This document shows, in pieces, positions 8,701-16,639 of a stretch of DNA of 64,000 nucleotides. Position numbers and translations under genes: made by a program. The notes beneath the pieces are model-generated. The model was given only the letters and a program-made list of their open reading frames with translations, was not told where the DNA came from and searched no databases. The stretch's first letter is position 1. The number at the start of each line of letters is the position of its first letter. Source of the stretch: an uncultured Collinsella sp. (GTDB lineage: Bacteria; Actinomycetota; Coriobacteriia; Coriobacteriales; Coriobacteriaceae); contig CAKTVQ010000003.1 in assembly GCA_934630375.1 (NCBI GenBank), positions 1 through 64,000 of the forward strand. The letters run 5' to 3'.

Positions 8701-9203
8701 AGATCGTCAAGGCCAAGGCCGAGCTTGCCAGCGATGAGGCACTCAAGGCCGATCTTGAGGCTGTCGACCACAAGGCCTCTCTTGCCGCGGGCACGACGGG
8801 CAACGATAAGCTGGTCAAGCTGAACGCTGCCTACGCTCGCTACAAGGCTGCCGTCGATGCTGCCGCTGGCCTCAAGGCTGCTCTGAGCGATGCCGATGCC
8901 AAGCTGTCCGATGCCAACGACGCCTATGCCGCTGCGCTTGCCGAGCTTGACGATGCCAAGGATGCCCTGGCTGCTGCGCAGGCCGAGTACGACAAGTATC
9001 ATCCCAAGGCCGAGCCGCAGGCCAAGCCTCAGGTTGCGCAGGCTGCTGCAAAGGTCCCCGTTGCCAAGAAACAGGCCGCGCCTGCCGCGCTCGCCCAGAC
9101 CGGTGATGACTCCGCGCTTGCGGGCGAGGTCTTCGTTATCGGCGGTATTACGCTCGTGGCTGCGGGCGTGACGCTGGGCGATCGTCGTCGCAAGCAGATG
9201 TAG
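5748..9203 (+). CDS. Sortase-anchored (LAQTG) surface protein: coiled coil - CAP/SCP domain - coiled coil
   Basis: An 1151-residue secreted protein. The N-terminus is a long-n-region signal peptide (hydrophobic VATVLTAGLIAQPLMS, likely cut after AAIAA). Residues about 75-460 and 690-1085 are Ala/Lys/Asp/Glu-rich heptad-like coiled coil. Between them, at about 520-680, is a CAP/SCP-like domain: GHSECYYDNGENLAGG near 565 and GHYLNIIDAGAKAIGIA near 641 hold the typical His, Glu and His positions. The C-terminus has LAQTG at 1115-1119, a hydrophobic span and a basic DRRRKQM tail, a cell-wall sorting signal of the LAXTG type used by class E sortases in GC-rich Gram-positives. A 9-G run near codon 60 makes the frame slippage-prone. 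A host- or matrix-facing role is plausible but unproven. Confidence 0.85.
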   Translation: MANYSPQHFEPRAKAVNVKGVANRAVATVLTAGLIAQPLMSPLAAIAAPSTGNGDSVQGGGSSVENTVAAGNQAVVKTAAQLAEESAKQLKDAQAAYDAAQKKADAAGQSQKQAQQQKNQASQAVTDNAAEQNEAEVAALQEKIDELKAAVEKTEQQQKKLGDLNDQLEQANKSVEDKTQALKDAKAKQDEAKKALDDAQAKLEAMGMDEYEAAKKAVEDAQAKLDDANKAVTTAQDNLDQAKAAEASAQQEKQNTEAALTTAQAKKQETAAALAAATTARDNAQQKFNQAQAALDAAVSGTGVDLSALEAAKNAAAGELKTAQTELNAATDADATAQTNLQAAQAAVVAAQEKANAANAAVASAQSAYDAANKEYKDAASKRDAAKTAYEQAQQTEADKKTAYDKLVEVRKQKRSEWEAACAASNAAEKAYDAANVQVEALEQQIADLKSNMTVDQNVISQGMFGFMNYIIGGSQFTATQKKNAQDAVSMLTGADDKAEWYDNYVDQNMSRDTNPLSLEQMRNALTYLDTQNNLRKANGQSALSVSLRMTVAAALNASYSSNIWGHSECYYDNGENLAGGGGAYTGGETEDTLGWPYTGLYTEEKVKFDKYVEQYGDALGSHRYDSSYIWWHHNSIYNECGHYLNIIDAGAKAIGIATGSGKNTDSEVTIFDYSSYDSQADFTVSEFKKLVNDYIDSAYNAGGTQAQKAQLKELQGKLAEAQKNFGTTREAYFAAVNGQGAAQDAFTAADVNMNTAKGEYEKAKSGTAAAKTAYDAAEAKLKGIDVKTPKTKLDAAKSEAATAQAALDKANATLADSKTKAADAAAHKAKARSARDAAKAKSDQANEAYDNATASVKDLTAKCDAAKTDLANKQGTLDDAKKADDTAQAGVDKAQAADTHAATTLSDAKQAVDAKKQALPDAQAKAKDAEGELAGANKAFERFAGAQKAVDDAKTAYDAAVASVADAQKQLEAANEAVVDANLEIVKAKAELASDEALKADLEAVDHKASLAAGTTGNDKLVKLNAAYARYKAAVDAAAGLKAALSDADAKLSDANDAYAAALAELDDAKDALAAAQAEYDKYHPKAEPQAKPQVAQAAAKVPVAKKQAAPAALAQTGDDSALAGEVFVIGGITLVAAGVTLGDRRRKQM
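5921..5929 (+). repeat. Homopolymeric (G)9 tract inside the surface-protein gene
   Basis: Nine G lie just after the signal-peptide codons. At nine the frame is open. At ten the next codon is TAG, and at eight a TAG follows three codons later (GTA GTT CTG TAG). Single-base slippage in either direction therefore truncates the protein right after the signal peptide. Confidence 0.85.
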
Positions 9204-9270
9204 CGTTTCGAGCGTAGTTTCTGCAACGAACTTCAATTCATAACGGGACCGTCTCGTTAGCCAAACGATA

Positions 9271-9308
9271 AGGCCGGCGCGCTGTTAAATGCAGCGCGCC
9301 GGCCTTTC
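9271..9308 (+). terminator. Intrinsic terminator of the surface-protein gene
   Basis: A GC-rich stem (GGCCGGCGCGCTG with CAGCGCGCCGGCC) around a short AT loop is followed by TTTCTTT. It lies about 70 bases after the stop. Confidence 0.85.
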
Positions 9309-9321
9309 TTTGCGTTGGTAT

Positions 9322-9361
9322 AAAAAGCCCGGTCGGCAGCCGCAAAAGCTACCGACCGGGC
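9322..9361 (-). terminator. Intrinsic terminator of the OPT transporter gene (minus strand)
   Basis: The stem GCCCGGTCGG(T)AGC pairs with GC(T)GCCGACCGGGC, read on the minus strand, and is followed by TTTTTA. It sits 41 bases past the transporter stop codon and back-to-back with the plus-strand terminator. Confidence 0.8.
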
Positions 9362-9402
9362 AAGTCGTAGGCAATATGGTTGCCGTCGAGCAGCTGCTCA
9401 GC

Positions 9403-11106
9403 TTAGCTCAGCAGGCTTAAGCCCACGGAGACAAACGCCAGGATAACGCCGACGATGGACTCGCCACCGAGCAGGCCGCTGGCGACAACCAGACCCTGCT
9501 CCTGGAAGGCGGCGTCCTTGGTGGCCTTCTCTTCGTCCGAAAGGCCGGCAGCGGCGTCGCGGTGGGCGGACCACTTGTCGTAGGCGAGCTTGACGCAGGA
9601 GCCCAAGAAGGCCGTGAGCGACATGTAGAACGGCAGGTATACGCCCAGGCCGATCATCATGGCCGGAATGCCGAGCCAGTACATGACGATGCCGGCGATA
9701 AAGCCGCCTGCGAACCACGGCACGCTCGGGATGCCCGAGACCATGGTGGCGACGACGCTTGCCTGCGCGGCTACAAAGCTCTTGTCGGGGCCGAAGGCGT
9801 CCGGACCATAGGCGGTGACGAGCGCGACCATGACAGCGGCGGCGACCAGGGCGCCCACGATGCCGCCGATGGCCTGGCCGATCCACTGCGCACGCGGGTT
9901 GGTGCCCAGTACGGCGCCGGCCTTAAAGTCGTTCATGACGTCGCCCGCAAGGCCGCACGCCACGGCTACGATGCCGGCGATAAAGAACAGCTTGACCTGA
10001 GCGATCTGTGCGAAGGCAGCCACGATGAGCATGACTATGAGGCCAAAGATCTCCATGGGGTCGATGCCCGTCTGGCCGCAGCTCTGCGCGCTCATGATGG
10101 TGGTGACAAAGGTGAACAGCGTGACGATGACGGCCGGAACGGGGCCAAGGTCAAGCACGATGGCGATGATCGCGGCGATGGCGGCGGCGCCCAGGCCGAT
10201 GATGCCGGCGTCGAGCTTAAGGGAGCCCGAGATGAGCGACTGCTCGTCGGTGTCGGTGGAGCTGTCGGCGGCAAGACCGCGGACGATACCGGCGACCTGC
10301 GGCAGGATGTCCTTGAGGACGACGGCGACGCCAAAGCCCATCATGAGGCCCATGCCCAGGGACTTGACGATGCCCTGCGCAGTCACAACGTCAAACAGAC
10401 CGGCAGCGGTGCCGCCGACAATGATGCCAAAATTGCCCAGCAGCGCGCCGGCAAACCAGAAAGCGACCGGGGCGAAGCCCACGAGGAAGCCGACGGAGAG
10501 CAGCATGGGCGAGTTGTAGATGCCAAAGGTCACGCCGGGGATGTTGAGCGTGCACAGCATGCTGGGCACCACGCCCAGGGCGTCGCGTAGCACGCTATAG
10601 ATGCCGGCGATGGCCATGGAACCAAAGAGCTGCTTGCCGGTTTTGCCGCCGGCCTCGGTGGCGCGCAGGGTCTGAGCTGCGGCGTTGCCGGTGGGGAACT
10701 CAAGCGCGGCGTCCACGATAAAGTGACGGTGGATGAGCGCGGTGGCCAGCAGGCCCAGGATGGTGCCGGCGAGTGCCACGATAAACATGTCGAGCCAGCT
10801 GATCTGGTCGGCATAGCCCAGCATCCAGGCGCCCGGGATGGTAAACGCCAGACCGCCGGCGACCATGGCGCCTGCGGACATGATGGTGTGGGTGACGTTT
10901 GCCTCGTTGAGGCTGGCGTTGCCCATGAGCTTAAGGAAGAACAGCGAGATGACGGCAGCGAAGACGATCGGCCAGGGGAGTGCGCCCATCTTGAGGGCGG
11001 TGTAGGCCGAGCTTGCCGTGATAATCACGCAGCCAAGGACGCCGATGACGACGCCGCGCCGCGTGAGTTGCCCGCGCATCGAGGCGCGGTTCGAGGGATT
11101 GCTCAT
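9403..11106 (-). CDS. OPT/YSL family oligopeptide transporter
   Basis: A 567-residue polytopic membrane protein with about 14-16 hydrophobic segments. Family features include TRRGVVIGVLGC at the start, TALKMGALPWPIVFAAVIS, LNEANVTHTIMSAG, EFPTGNAAAQTLRA and the late AGGFIAGIVMYWLGIPAMMIGLGVYLPFYMS block. Relatives are proton-coupled importers of small peptides or metal chelates; the substrate cannot be told from sequence. It is a single-gene unit, divergent from coaX, with AGGAGTT-type ribosome binding sequence just before ATG 11106 and its own terminator downstream. Confidence 0.9.
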   Translation of the reverse strand: MSNPSNRASMRGQLTRRGVVIGVLGCVIITASSAYTALKMGALPWPIVFAAVISLFFLKLMGNASLNEANVTHTIMSAGAMVAGGLAFTIPGAWMLGYADQISWLDMFIVALAGTILGLLATALIHRHFIVDAALEFPTGNAAAQTLRATEAGGKTGKQLFGSMAIAGIYSVLRDALGVVPSMLCTLNIPGVTFGIYNSPMLLSVGFLVGFAPVAFWFAGALLGNFGIIVGGTAAGLFDVVTAQGIVKSLGMGLMMGFGVAVVLKDILPQVAGIVRGLAADSSTDTDEQSLISGSLKLDAGIIGLGAAAIAAIIAIVLDLGPVPAVIVTLFTFVTTIMSAQSCGQTGIDPMEIFGLIVMLIVAAFAQIAQVKLFFIAGIVAVACGLAGDVMNDFKAGAVLGTNPRAQWIGQAIGGIVGALVAAAVMVALVTAYGPDAFGPDKSFVAAQASVVATMVSGIPSVPWFAGGFIAGIVMYWLGIPAMMIGLGVYLPFYMSLTAFLGSCVKLAYDKWSAHRDAAAGLSDEEKATKDAAFQEQGLVVASGLLGGESIVGVILAFVSVGLSLLS

Positions 11107-11298
11107 ATAGAACTCCTTTGCGTATATCCGCTTCCCCCGGGAGCGCCGCTACGGATACGGCGCGGGAAGTCGGGTTACCAAAGGCCGCCGCGTGAGCTCG
11201 CGCGCGACCGCGCACCAGTATAGCCTCAAGCTAGTCATTTTGGGATGACTGGTTTAGGTAGGCGATATACTGCTGGACAGACGAAAGGAGCGCCGACG

Positions 11299-12150
11299 AT
11301 GCTTAATGGCTGCGCATACATATTGACGGTCGACGTGGGCAACACATTCATTCGCTTTGGCCTATTTGCCGAGGATTCGGCCGCGGCGCAGGAATGCCCG
11401 CTTGCGACGTGCGAGATCACGACGCCGTCGAGCATTACGGCAGACGAGGCGCGCATGAGGCTCGCGCAGGTCATGGGCGCATTGGCAGCCGATGCGGGCA
11501 TGCCGGGTGCACTCGTTCCCGCGGCCGCAGTGCTGAGCTGCGTGGTGCCGGCGCTCGAACGCCCATGGAAGGCGGCGCTTTCCCGTACCTGCACGGGACG
11601 CGTGCTCACCGTGGGGCCGGGCCTCAAGACCGGCATGCCCGTGCACTACGACGACCCGGCCGAGATCGGCCCCGACCGCATCGCCGACGCCGTGGCGGCC
11701 CGTGCCGTCTACGGCTCTCCGTGCATCGTGATCGACCTGGGCACGACGACCAATATCGAGGTCATCGACGCGCACGGTACCTTTGTGGGCGGCGTCATCG
11801 CGCCGGGTCTGGCGCTCGGCGCCCGCTCGCTTTCGGCCGCTGCGGCGCGTCTGCCGCAGGTCGAGCCCTCGGCACCGACGCACGTCATCGGCCGTAACAC
11901 GCGCGAGGCCATGCGCTCGGGAGTGGTCTTGGGCGAGGTAGCCCGCATCGACGGCATGCTCGACATGGTGCTTGCCGAGATGCGCTCGACCAAGGCGGCG
12001 GGGGAGGATGGCGTGCCCATCGTCATTACCGGCGACGATGCCGAGGCGCTCGCGGCGTTGGTCGGCCACAGCCTGACGGTAGATGACGCGCTGACGCTGC
12101 GGGGTCTCGCCGAGCTCTACCGCATCAACCAAAAGCCCCGCCGCGTGTAA
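11299..12150 (+). CDS. coaX: Type III pantothenate kinase
   Basis: Catalyses the first step of coenzyme A synthesis, phosphorylating pantothenate in the cytosol. The 283-residue protein shows the ASKHA-fold signatures of CoaX: DVGNTFIRFGLF at the N-terminus (phosphate loop), GPDRIADAVAA, DLGTTTNIEVID and GGVIAPGLALGARSL. ATG 11299 is chosen because GAAAGGAG lies 9 bases upstream; an in-frame ATG at 11245 has no site. A possible -10 TATACT lies at 11266-11271. Confidence 0.92.
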   Translation: MLNGCAYILTVDVGNTFIRFGLFAEDSAAAQECPLATCEITTPSSITADEARMRLAQVMGALAADAGMPGALVPAAAVLSCVVPALERPWKAALSRTCTGRVLTVGPGLKTGMPVHYDDPAEIGPDRIADAVAARAVYGSPCIVIDLGTTTNIEVIDAHGTFVGGVIAPGLALGARSLSAAAARLPQVEPSAPTHVIGRNTREAMRSGVVLGEVARIDGMLDMVLAEMRSTKAAGEDGVPIVITGDDAEALAALVGHSLTVDDALTLRGLAELYRINQKPRRV

Positions 12151-12234
12151 AAGTGAGGGCGCCGGTGGGACAAACGCCTCCACCTTTCACCTGCTACAAT
12201 GGGTCAAACTATTGCGATTACGGAGGTGTCTGCC

Positions 12235-12759
12235 ATGTCGGACGATCTTCATCAAACTTCGTCAGGCAAGCGCCTGGACGTCATTAGCTGGGACGAGTTC
12301 TTTATGAGCGTGGCCATCGCCGCGCAGCGCCGCAGCAAGGACCCCAACACGCAGGTGGGTGCGTGCATCGCCAGCACCAACCACCGCATCCTTTCGGTGG
12401 GCTACAACGGTACACCCTCGGCGCTCAACGACGACTTTTTCCCGTGGGGTACGAGCGACGACCCGCTGCAGGACAAGCACAACTACGTGGTCCATGCCGA
12501 GGCCAACGCCGTGCTCAACTACCGTGGCTCGCTCAAGGATCTCGAGGGTTCCACGGTCTACGTTACGCTGTTCCCGTGCCACGACTGCGCCAAGATCCTG
12601 GCGCAGGTGGGCGTGGGCGAGGTCGTCTACCTGGACAACAAGTACGCCGACACCGATGATGGACGCATCAGCCGCCGCATCCTCGACTCCTGCGGCATCA
12701 GCTACCGCCAGGTTATCGTCGATGTTCACATTGGCACCGGGGAACAGGCTCAGCAGTAG
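12235..12759 (+). CDS. Deoxycytidylate (dCMP) deaminase, zinc-dependent
   Basis: Converts dCMP to dUMP, feeding thymidylate synthesis. The 174 residues contain the zinc and catalytic motifs HAEANAVLN and PCHDCAK, plus VGACIAST and SVGYNGTPS upstream, typical of dCMP/ComEB-type deaminases. ATG 12235 follows GGAGGTG; the in-frame ATG at 12199 lacks a site and overlaps a likely -10 (TACAAT, about 12194). It could have broader (d)CMP specificity. Confidence 0.9.
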   Translation: MSDDLHQTSSGKRLDVISWDEFFMSVAIAAQRRSKDPNTQVGACIASTNHRILSVGYNGTPSALNDDFFPWGTSDDPLQDKHNYVVHAEANAVLNYRGSLKDLEGSTVYVTLFPCHDCAKILAQVGVGEVVYLDNKYADTDDGRISRRILDSCGISYRQVIVDVHIGTGEQAQQ

Positions 12760-12936
12760 CAGCAGCCTGTGTTAGCGTCGGGCGCCGGCAAAAGCAGCTA
12801 AAAGAGCCCCGTCCCAAATTGACTACTCGTGAAAGTCGCGTCCGCGCGCATGGACGGCTCGTGAGCGGGTACATGGCTGTAGTAACATAGCTTCTGTCCG
12901 CGGGCGCGCCCGCGTAATTGTGAGAAAGGAGCCCCT

Positions 12937-13215
12937 GTGGCTGTTAACGAAGAGCTGCTTAAGAAGGTTCTTGAAGAGATCCGCCCCAACCTGCAGGCCG
13001 ACGGCGGCGATATGGAGTATGTGGGCGTTGACGACGAGGGCGTCGTCAAACTGGAGCTGCAGGGCGCTTGCGCCGGCTGCCCCATGAGCTCGCTGACCCT
13101 GTCCATGGGTATTGAGCGCATCCTGAAGGAGCATGTGCCCGGCGTTACCCGTGTCGAGCAGGTCAATGCCTCCGGCGAGACCGACGACCTGTACGACGAG
13201 TACGCGCCGTTCTAA
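12937..13215 (+). CDS. NifU-like (Nfu) iron-sulfur scaffold protein
   Basis: A 92-residue stand-alone NifU C-terminal domain. It has the family pattern RPNLQADGGDMEYV and the cluster-binding CAGCPMS (CxxC), which can hold a bridging 4Fe-4S cluster between two subunits and pass it to client proteins. The start is GTG, preceded by GAAAGGAG. An anaerobe full of iron-sulfur enzymes, such as the activase-like protein in this window, would need such a carrier. A hairpin lies about 50 bases downstream. Confidence 0.9.
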   Translation: MAVNEELLKKVLEEIRPNLQADGGDMEYVGVDDEGVVKLELQGACAGCPMSSLTLSMGIERILKEHVPGVTRVEQVNASGETDDLYDEYAPF

Positions 13216-13260
13216 GATGCGAAAGCTGCGGACGGCATACTCCGCATAGACGTTACGCCC

Positions 13261-13300
13261 AAATATGCGGCTGCGAGCGCAAGGCCCGCGGCCGCATTTG
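13261..13300 (+). terminator. Probable terminator between nfu and lgt
   Basis: An 11-bp stem with one mismatch (ATGCGGCTGCG with CGCGGCCGCAT) is flanked by AAAT and TTTG. It ends 25 bases before the lgt start, so some read-through is possible. Confidence 0.5.
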
Positions 13301-13324
13301 TATGTAGGGAGTAGGAGGGTCGAC

Positions 13325-14146
13325 ATGCTCAACGACTTCTACCATATGCTTGATCCCGTCGCGATTTCGGCGGGGCCCATCACGATTTACTGGTATGGTC
13401 TGGCCTATGTGGTCGGAGCTCTGCTCACGGCGGTCGTCATGTATCGCACGCAGCGTCGCTGGGGCTTTAACATCACGATTGACGACCTGACGAGCGTCGT
13501 GGTCGGTGTGGTCTTTGGCCTTATCATCGGCGCCCGCCTGTTCTACGTCATCTTTTACGGCGACGGCTACTACTGGGCGCACCCGCTCGAGATCTTTGCC
13601 ACCAACGAAGGCGGCATGAGCTTCCACGGTGGCCTGGTCGGCGGCATTATCGGCGGCATCATCGTGTGCCGCATGTATAAGCTCGACGCATGGACTCTGG
13701 CAGACCTTGCCGTCATCGGCGCGCCGCTGGCCTTGTGTCTGGGCCGTTGTGCCAACTTTGTCAACGGTGAGCTGTGGGGCAAGCCGACCGATCTGCCCTG
13801 GGGCGTGGTCTTCGGTGGCACCGCGGGCGATATGCCGCGTCACCCCTCCCAGCTCTACGAGGCATTTCTTGAGGGCATTGTGCTCTTTTGCATTCTGCAG
13901 GTGCTCAGCCGCAAAAAGCCGCTGCTGCCCCAGGGTACGTTTATGGGCGTGTTTGTGATGGGTTACGGCATCGTCCGCTTCCTCGTCGAGTTCGTGCGCG
14001 TGCCCGACGCCCAGCTTGGCTATCTGCTGGGCGGCGTCATCACGATGGGTCAGCTGCTGAGCCTTCCGCTCGTTATTGCGGGCCTGGCGCTCGTCATCTT
14101 TGGCCGACACCGCAATCGCCCCCAGCGCATCTACCTCGACGCCTAA
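13325..14146 (+). CDS. lgt: Prolipoprotein diacylglyceryl transferase
   Basis: Transfers diacylglycerol from phosphatidylglycerol to the lipobox cysteine of prelipoproteins in the cytoplasmic membrane. The 273-residue protein has seven hydrophobic segments and the Lgt signature in the form GRCANFVNGELWGKPT. The usual Gly before Asn is Ala here. Other landmarks are GPITIYWYGLAYVVG, GGMSFHGGLVGG and HPSQLYEAFLEG. ATG 13325 has a strong GGAGGG site; an in-frame ATG 20 codons earlier lies inside the upstream hairpin. Confidence 0.95.
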   Translation: MLNDFYHMLDPVAISAGPITIYWYGLAYVVGALLTAVVMYRTQRRWGFNITIDDLTSVVVGVVFGLIIGARLFYVIFYGDGYYWAHPLEIFATNEGGMSFHGGLVGGIIGGIIVCRMYKLDAWTLADLAVIGAPLALCLGRCANFVNGELWGKPTDLPWGVVFGGTAGDMPRHPSQLYEAFLEGIVLFCILQVLSRKKPLLPQGTFMGVFVMGYGIVRFLVEFVRVPDAQLGYLLGGVITMGQLLSLPLVIAGLALVIFGRHRNRPQRIYLDA

Positions 14147-14155
14147 CCACCACAT

Positions 14156-14190
14156 ACCACCACAAAGGGGACGGGCACCTTTGTGGTGGT
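14156..14190 (+). repeat. 13-nt-loop hairpin element, copy A
   Basis: An 11-bp stem (ACCACCACAAA with TTTGTGGTGGT) closes the 13-nt loop GGGGACGGGCACC; two more base pairs can form inside the loop. It starts 10 bases after the lgt stop. It belongs to the dispersed family with constant loop length and variable stem. Confidence 0.8.
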
Positions 14191-14232
14191 TTGCTGGGCA
14201 ACGATGACAGAACCGTAACGTTTCCCCAGATA

Positions 14233-14271
14233 AAACCTGCCAAAATAAACCTGTCCCTTTTTGGCAGGTTT
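14233..14271 (-). repeat. 13-nt-loop hairpin element, copy B (minus orientation)
   Basis: A perfect 13-bp stem (AAACCTGCCAAAA with TTTTGGCAGGTTT) closes the loop which on the minus strand reads AGGGACAGGTTTA. Its minus-strand tail, TTATCTGGGGAAACGTT, resembles the tail after copies C and D. It lies 21 bases before the next gene's start. Confidence 0.8.
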
Positions 14272-14291
14272 CTAGAAAGGCTCTTTGGACT

Positions 14292-16475
14292 GTGAAGGAT
14301 TCCGACCTCTCCACAACGGCTGCGCGCGATGCCGCTCGCATCGTCTGGTTTAAGCGCTACCCCGCCAAGCAGACGCTCATCGCATTTCTGCTCGCGCTGT
14401 TGGCGACCACGGCGTTTTCCATCGATCCCGCCCCGGTGTCGAGCAACGCAGTCTTGGCGATTGACCCCAAAGCCTCGGGCATGCTGTACGTGTGCTACGA
14501 GGTGCTTCTCTCGTTTGCCGGCCACACCGATGCGGTCATGCTGCTTGCGCTTGCCTGCTTGCTCACCTTGCCGTTTCGCTACGTGTTCTTTGGCCGTGGC
14601 GACACCTGGCGTCCGTCGATCATTCTGCCGTCGCTGTTCTTCGCCATCTGCATGGTGTTCGGCCGCAGCTACGACCTCACCGACTCGGCCGAGATTGTTC
14701 TTGGCGACAAGGCCCGCATCATCTGCGCCTGGATTGGCGGCGCGGGCTGGATGCTCCTAGCGATCGTGGCCTTCTATCTGGCTTTTGAGTGTCTAGATTG
14801 GCTGAGCTCTCGGCGCATCCCGTTTTCCGAGGCGCACTTTGGCCGTATATGGCGTGTGGCTCACGCCGTGCTCTCGGCCCATCCCTTTGCCGGGCCCTTC
14901 CTGGTGCTTATGATCGCCTGGGCGCCCACGCTCATCGCTTCGCTGCCCGGCCTTTTTATGGGAGATACGGGTGCGCAGATTCGCCAGTGGTTCAACTATC
15001 CCAACGGCACGAGCGACTACCTGCGCCTACTCAACCCCAACGTGCTGCTCAACGGGCATCATCCCGTAGTGCACACGGCCATTATCGGCTCGTGCGTTCA
15101 ACTGGGGCTTTCGCTGTTCAACAGCGCTAACGCGGGCCTCATCATCTATACCTGCGCTCAGTTTGTCATCACGGCTGCCTGCATGGCGTATTCCATTTCG
15201 TCGCTGCGCAAACTGGGCGTGAGCCTGCCGGTTCGCGGTGCGATCCTGCTGTTCTTTGCGTTTATGCCGATGTTCTCTAACTACGCGGCGTTGCTCACCA
15301 AAGACGTGCTCTTTGCCGACGCGTTCTTGGTTCTGCTGGTACAGACCGTCAAGCTCGTGGCATGTGGCTTGCCCCGTCGTGATGCCAATGTCGAGCGAGC
15401 GGGCGAGAAAGCCCCCGTGCTCTTTGCGCGCCACGACTGGCTGCTGCTCGCTCTGGGCGCCATGGGTTCCACGTTTTTGCGCAATGGCGGCCTGGTCTTT
15501 CCGTTGGCGGCCTGCGTGATTGCGGCGGCGTTTTGCGCATGGGATGTACATGTCGCTCGTCGTGCGGCTAAGCAGACGGGCACCGCGGTCTCATGCGCCA
15601 CGCCGCGCTTCCGCTGGGTTGGCGTCCTCGCGGTGCTCGCGCTCTGCCTTGCCTCTAATATGTACTTCACCAAGGTCTTTATGCCGGCGCACGACATCAC
15701 GCCTGGTTCCAAGCGCGAAATCCTCTCGATTCCGTTCCAACAGACGGCTCGTTTCGTCCAAAAGCACGACGGCCTCAACTCGGGCGTCAACCCTACGGTT
15801 AAGGAGGACGGCACCATCGTGGAGGCGCCCTGGGACGGTTCGGTGACCGACGAAGAGCGTGCCGTGATCGATCGCGTACTCAAGTACGAGAACCTGGGCC
15901 GCCGCTACAACCCCGACAAGTCCGATGCCGTCAAGAACTGCTTTAACGAGTACGCCTCGCAGGAGGACATCGATGCCTATTTTGAGGTATGGGCCCAGAT
16001 GTTTAAGAAGGATCCCGAGTGCTATATTTCGGCGCTTATCAATAACTACTATGGTTATTTTTATCCGAGCGCGCGTGATGCCTGGGTCTACAGCACGGCG
16101 CGTAGTGCCGAGATCATGGCGCGTCCCGACAACCTCAAGTATTTCGACTTCTATCCGGTTGACAGCAACGTGGTGCGCTGGTGTGACCACCTGATCAATC
16201 TGTACCGTGTGGCGGTGCAGCGCATCCCGTTTATTTCACTCACCATGAGCTCGGCCACCTATGTGTGGATCATGATCGCCGTGGTGGTCTACCTGCTGCG
16301 TCGTCATTCATGGCGTGCGCTGACGATCTGGGTGCCGCTGTTGGGCGTGCTCGCCGTGTGCCTGATTGGCCCGTGCAACGGCTCGACTTACATGCGCTAC
16401 CTGTATCCGGTCATCGCCTGCATGCCCTTCGCCATCGGCGCCACCGTCACCCGCAGCGACTTCCTCTGGTCCTAA
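14292..16475 (+). CDS. Large multi-pass membrane protein, DUF6020-like (possible membrane glycosyltransferase)
   Basis: A 727-residue protein with about 12-14 hydrophobic helices in its N-terminal 450 residues, a soluble loop (roughly 470-650) and three to four C-terminal helices. PGLFMGDTGAQIRQWFNYP, LNGHHPVVHTAIIG and LLTKDVLFADAFLVLLVQ are arranged as in DUF6020 proteins, which look like polyprenol-dependent GT-C glycosyltransferases; activity here is inference. The start is GTG 14292 with AGAAAGG about 11 bases upstream. The element just after the stop is hairpin copy E. Confidence 0.6.
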   Translation: MKDSDLSTTAARDAARIVWFKRYPAKQTLIAFLLALLATTAFSIDPAPVSSNAVLAIDPKASGMLYVCYEVLLSFAGHTDAVMLLALACLLTLPFRYVFFGRGDTWRPSIILPSLFFAICMVFGRSYDLTDSAEIVLGDKARIICAWIGGAGWMLLAIVAFYLAFECLDWLSSRRIPFSEAHFGRIWRVAHAVLSAHPFAGPFLVLMIAWAPTLIASLPGLFMGDTGAQIRQWFNYPNGTSDYLRLLNPNVLLNGHHPVVHTAIIGSCVQLGLSLFNSANAGLIIYTCAQFVITAACMAYSISSLRKLGVSLPVRGAILLFFAFMPMFSNYAALLTKDVLFADAFLVLLVQTVKLVACGLPRRDANVERAGEKAPVLFARHDWLLLALGAMGSTFLRNGGLVFPLAACVIAAAFCAWDVHVARRAAKQTGTAVSCATPRFRWVGVLAVLALCLASNMYFTKVFMPAHDITPGSKREILSIPFQQTARFVQKHDGLNSGVNPTVKEDGTIVEAPWDGSVTDEERAVIDRVLKYENLGRRYNPDKSDAVKNCFNEYASQEDIDAYFEVWAQMFKKDPECYISALINNYYGYFYPSARDAWVYSTARSAEIMARPDNLKYFDFYPVDSNVVRWCDHLINLYRVAVQRIPFISLTMSSATYVWIMIAVVVYLLRRHSWRALTIWVPLLGVLAVCLIGPCNGSTYMRYLYPVIACMPFAIGATVTRSDFLWS

Positions 16476-16476
16476 C

Positions 16477-16509
16477 TTGGTGCATTGGGGTCAGGTTTCT
16501 TTGCACCAA
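16477..16509 (+). repeat. 13-nt-loop hairpin element, copy E
   Basis: The stem TTGGTGCA with TGCACCAA (8 bp plus two unpaired positions) encloses the 13-nt loop GGGGTCAGGTTTC. It starts one base after the TAA stop of the large membrane protein gene. Confidence 0.7.
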
Positions 16510-16639
16510 AGGGGGCATCATCACGACGCCTTCATTTTGGGGTTTATCTCGCAGGCCAGTAGGTATATCATAACGACGTTTGTTTATATTGCCCGAGCAT
16601 CTGCGCTGGGCTTTAGGTCGAAACCGATAGGAGACACGT

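Noticed and set aside
2961..12190. Repeated string GGGACAAACG at about 2964 and 12167
   Set aside because: Ten bases shared in two intergenic sites, without common structure or context; probably chance or remote relics.
12799..12830. CCCCGTCCCAAATT after the dCMP deaminase gene as a family copy
   Set aside because: The core resembles the loop, but the flanking bases are not complementary.
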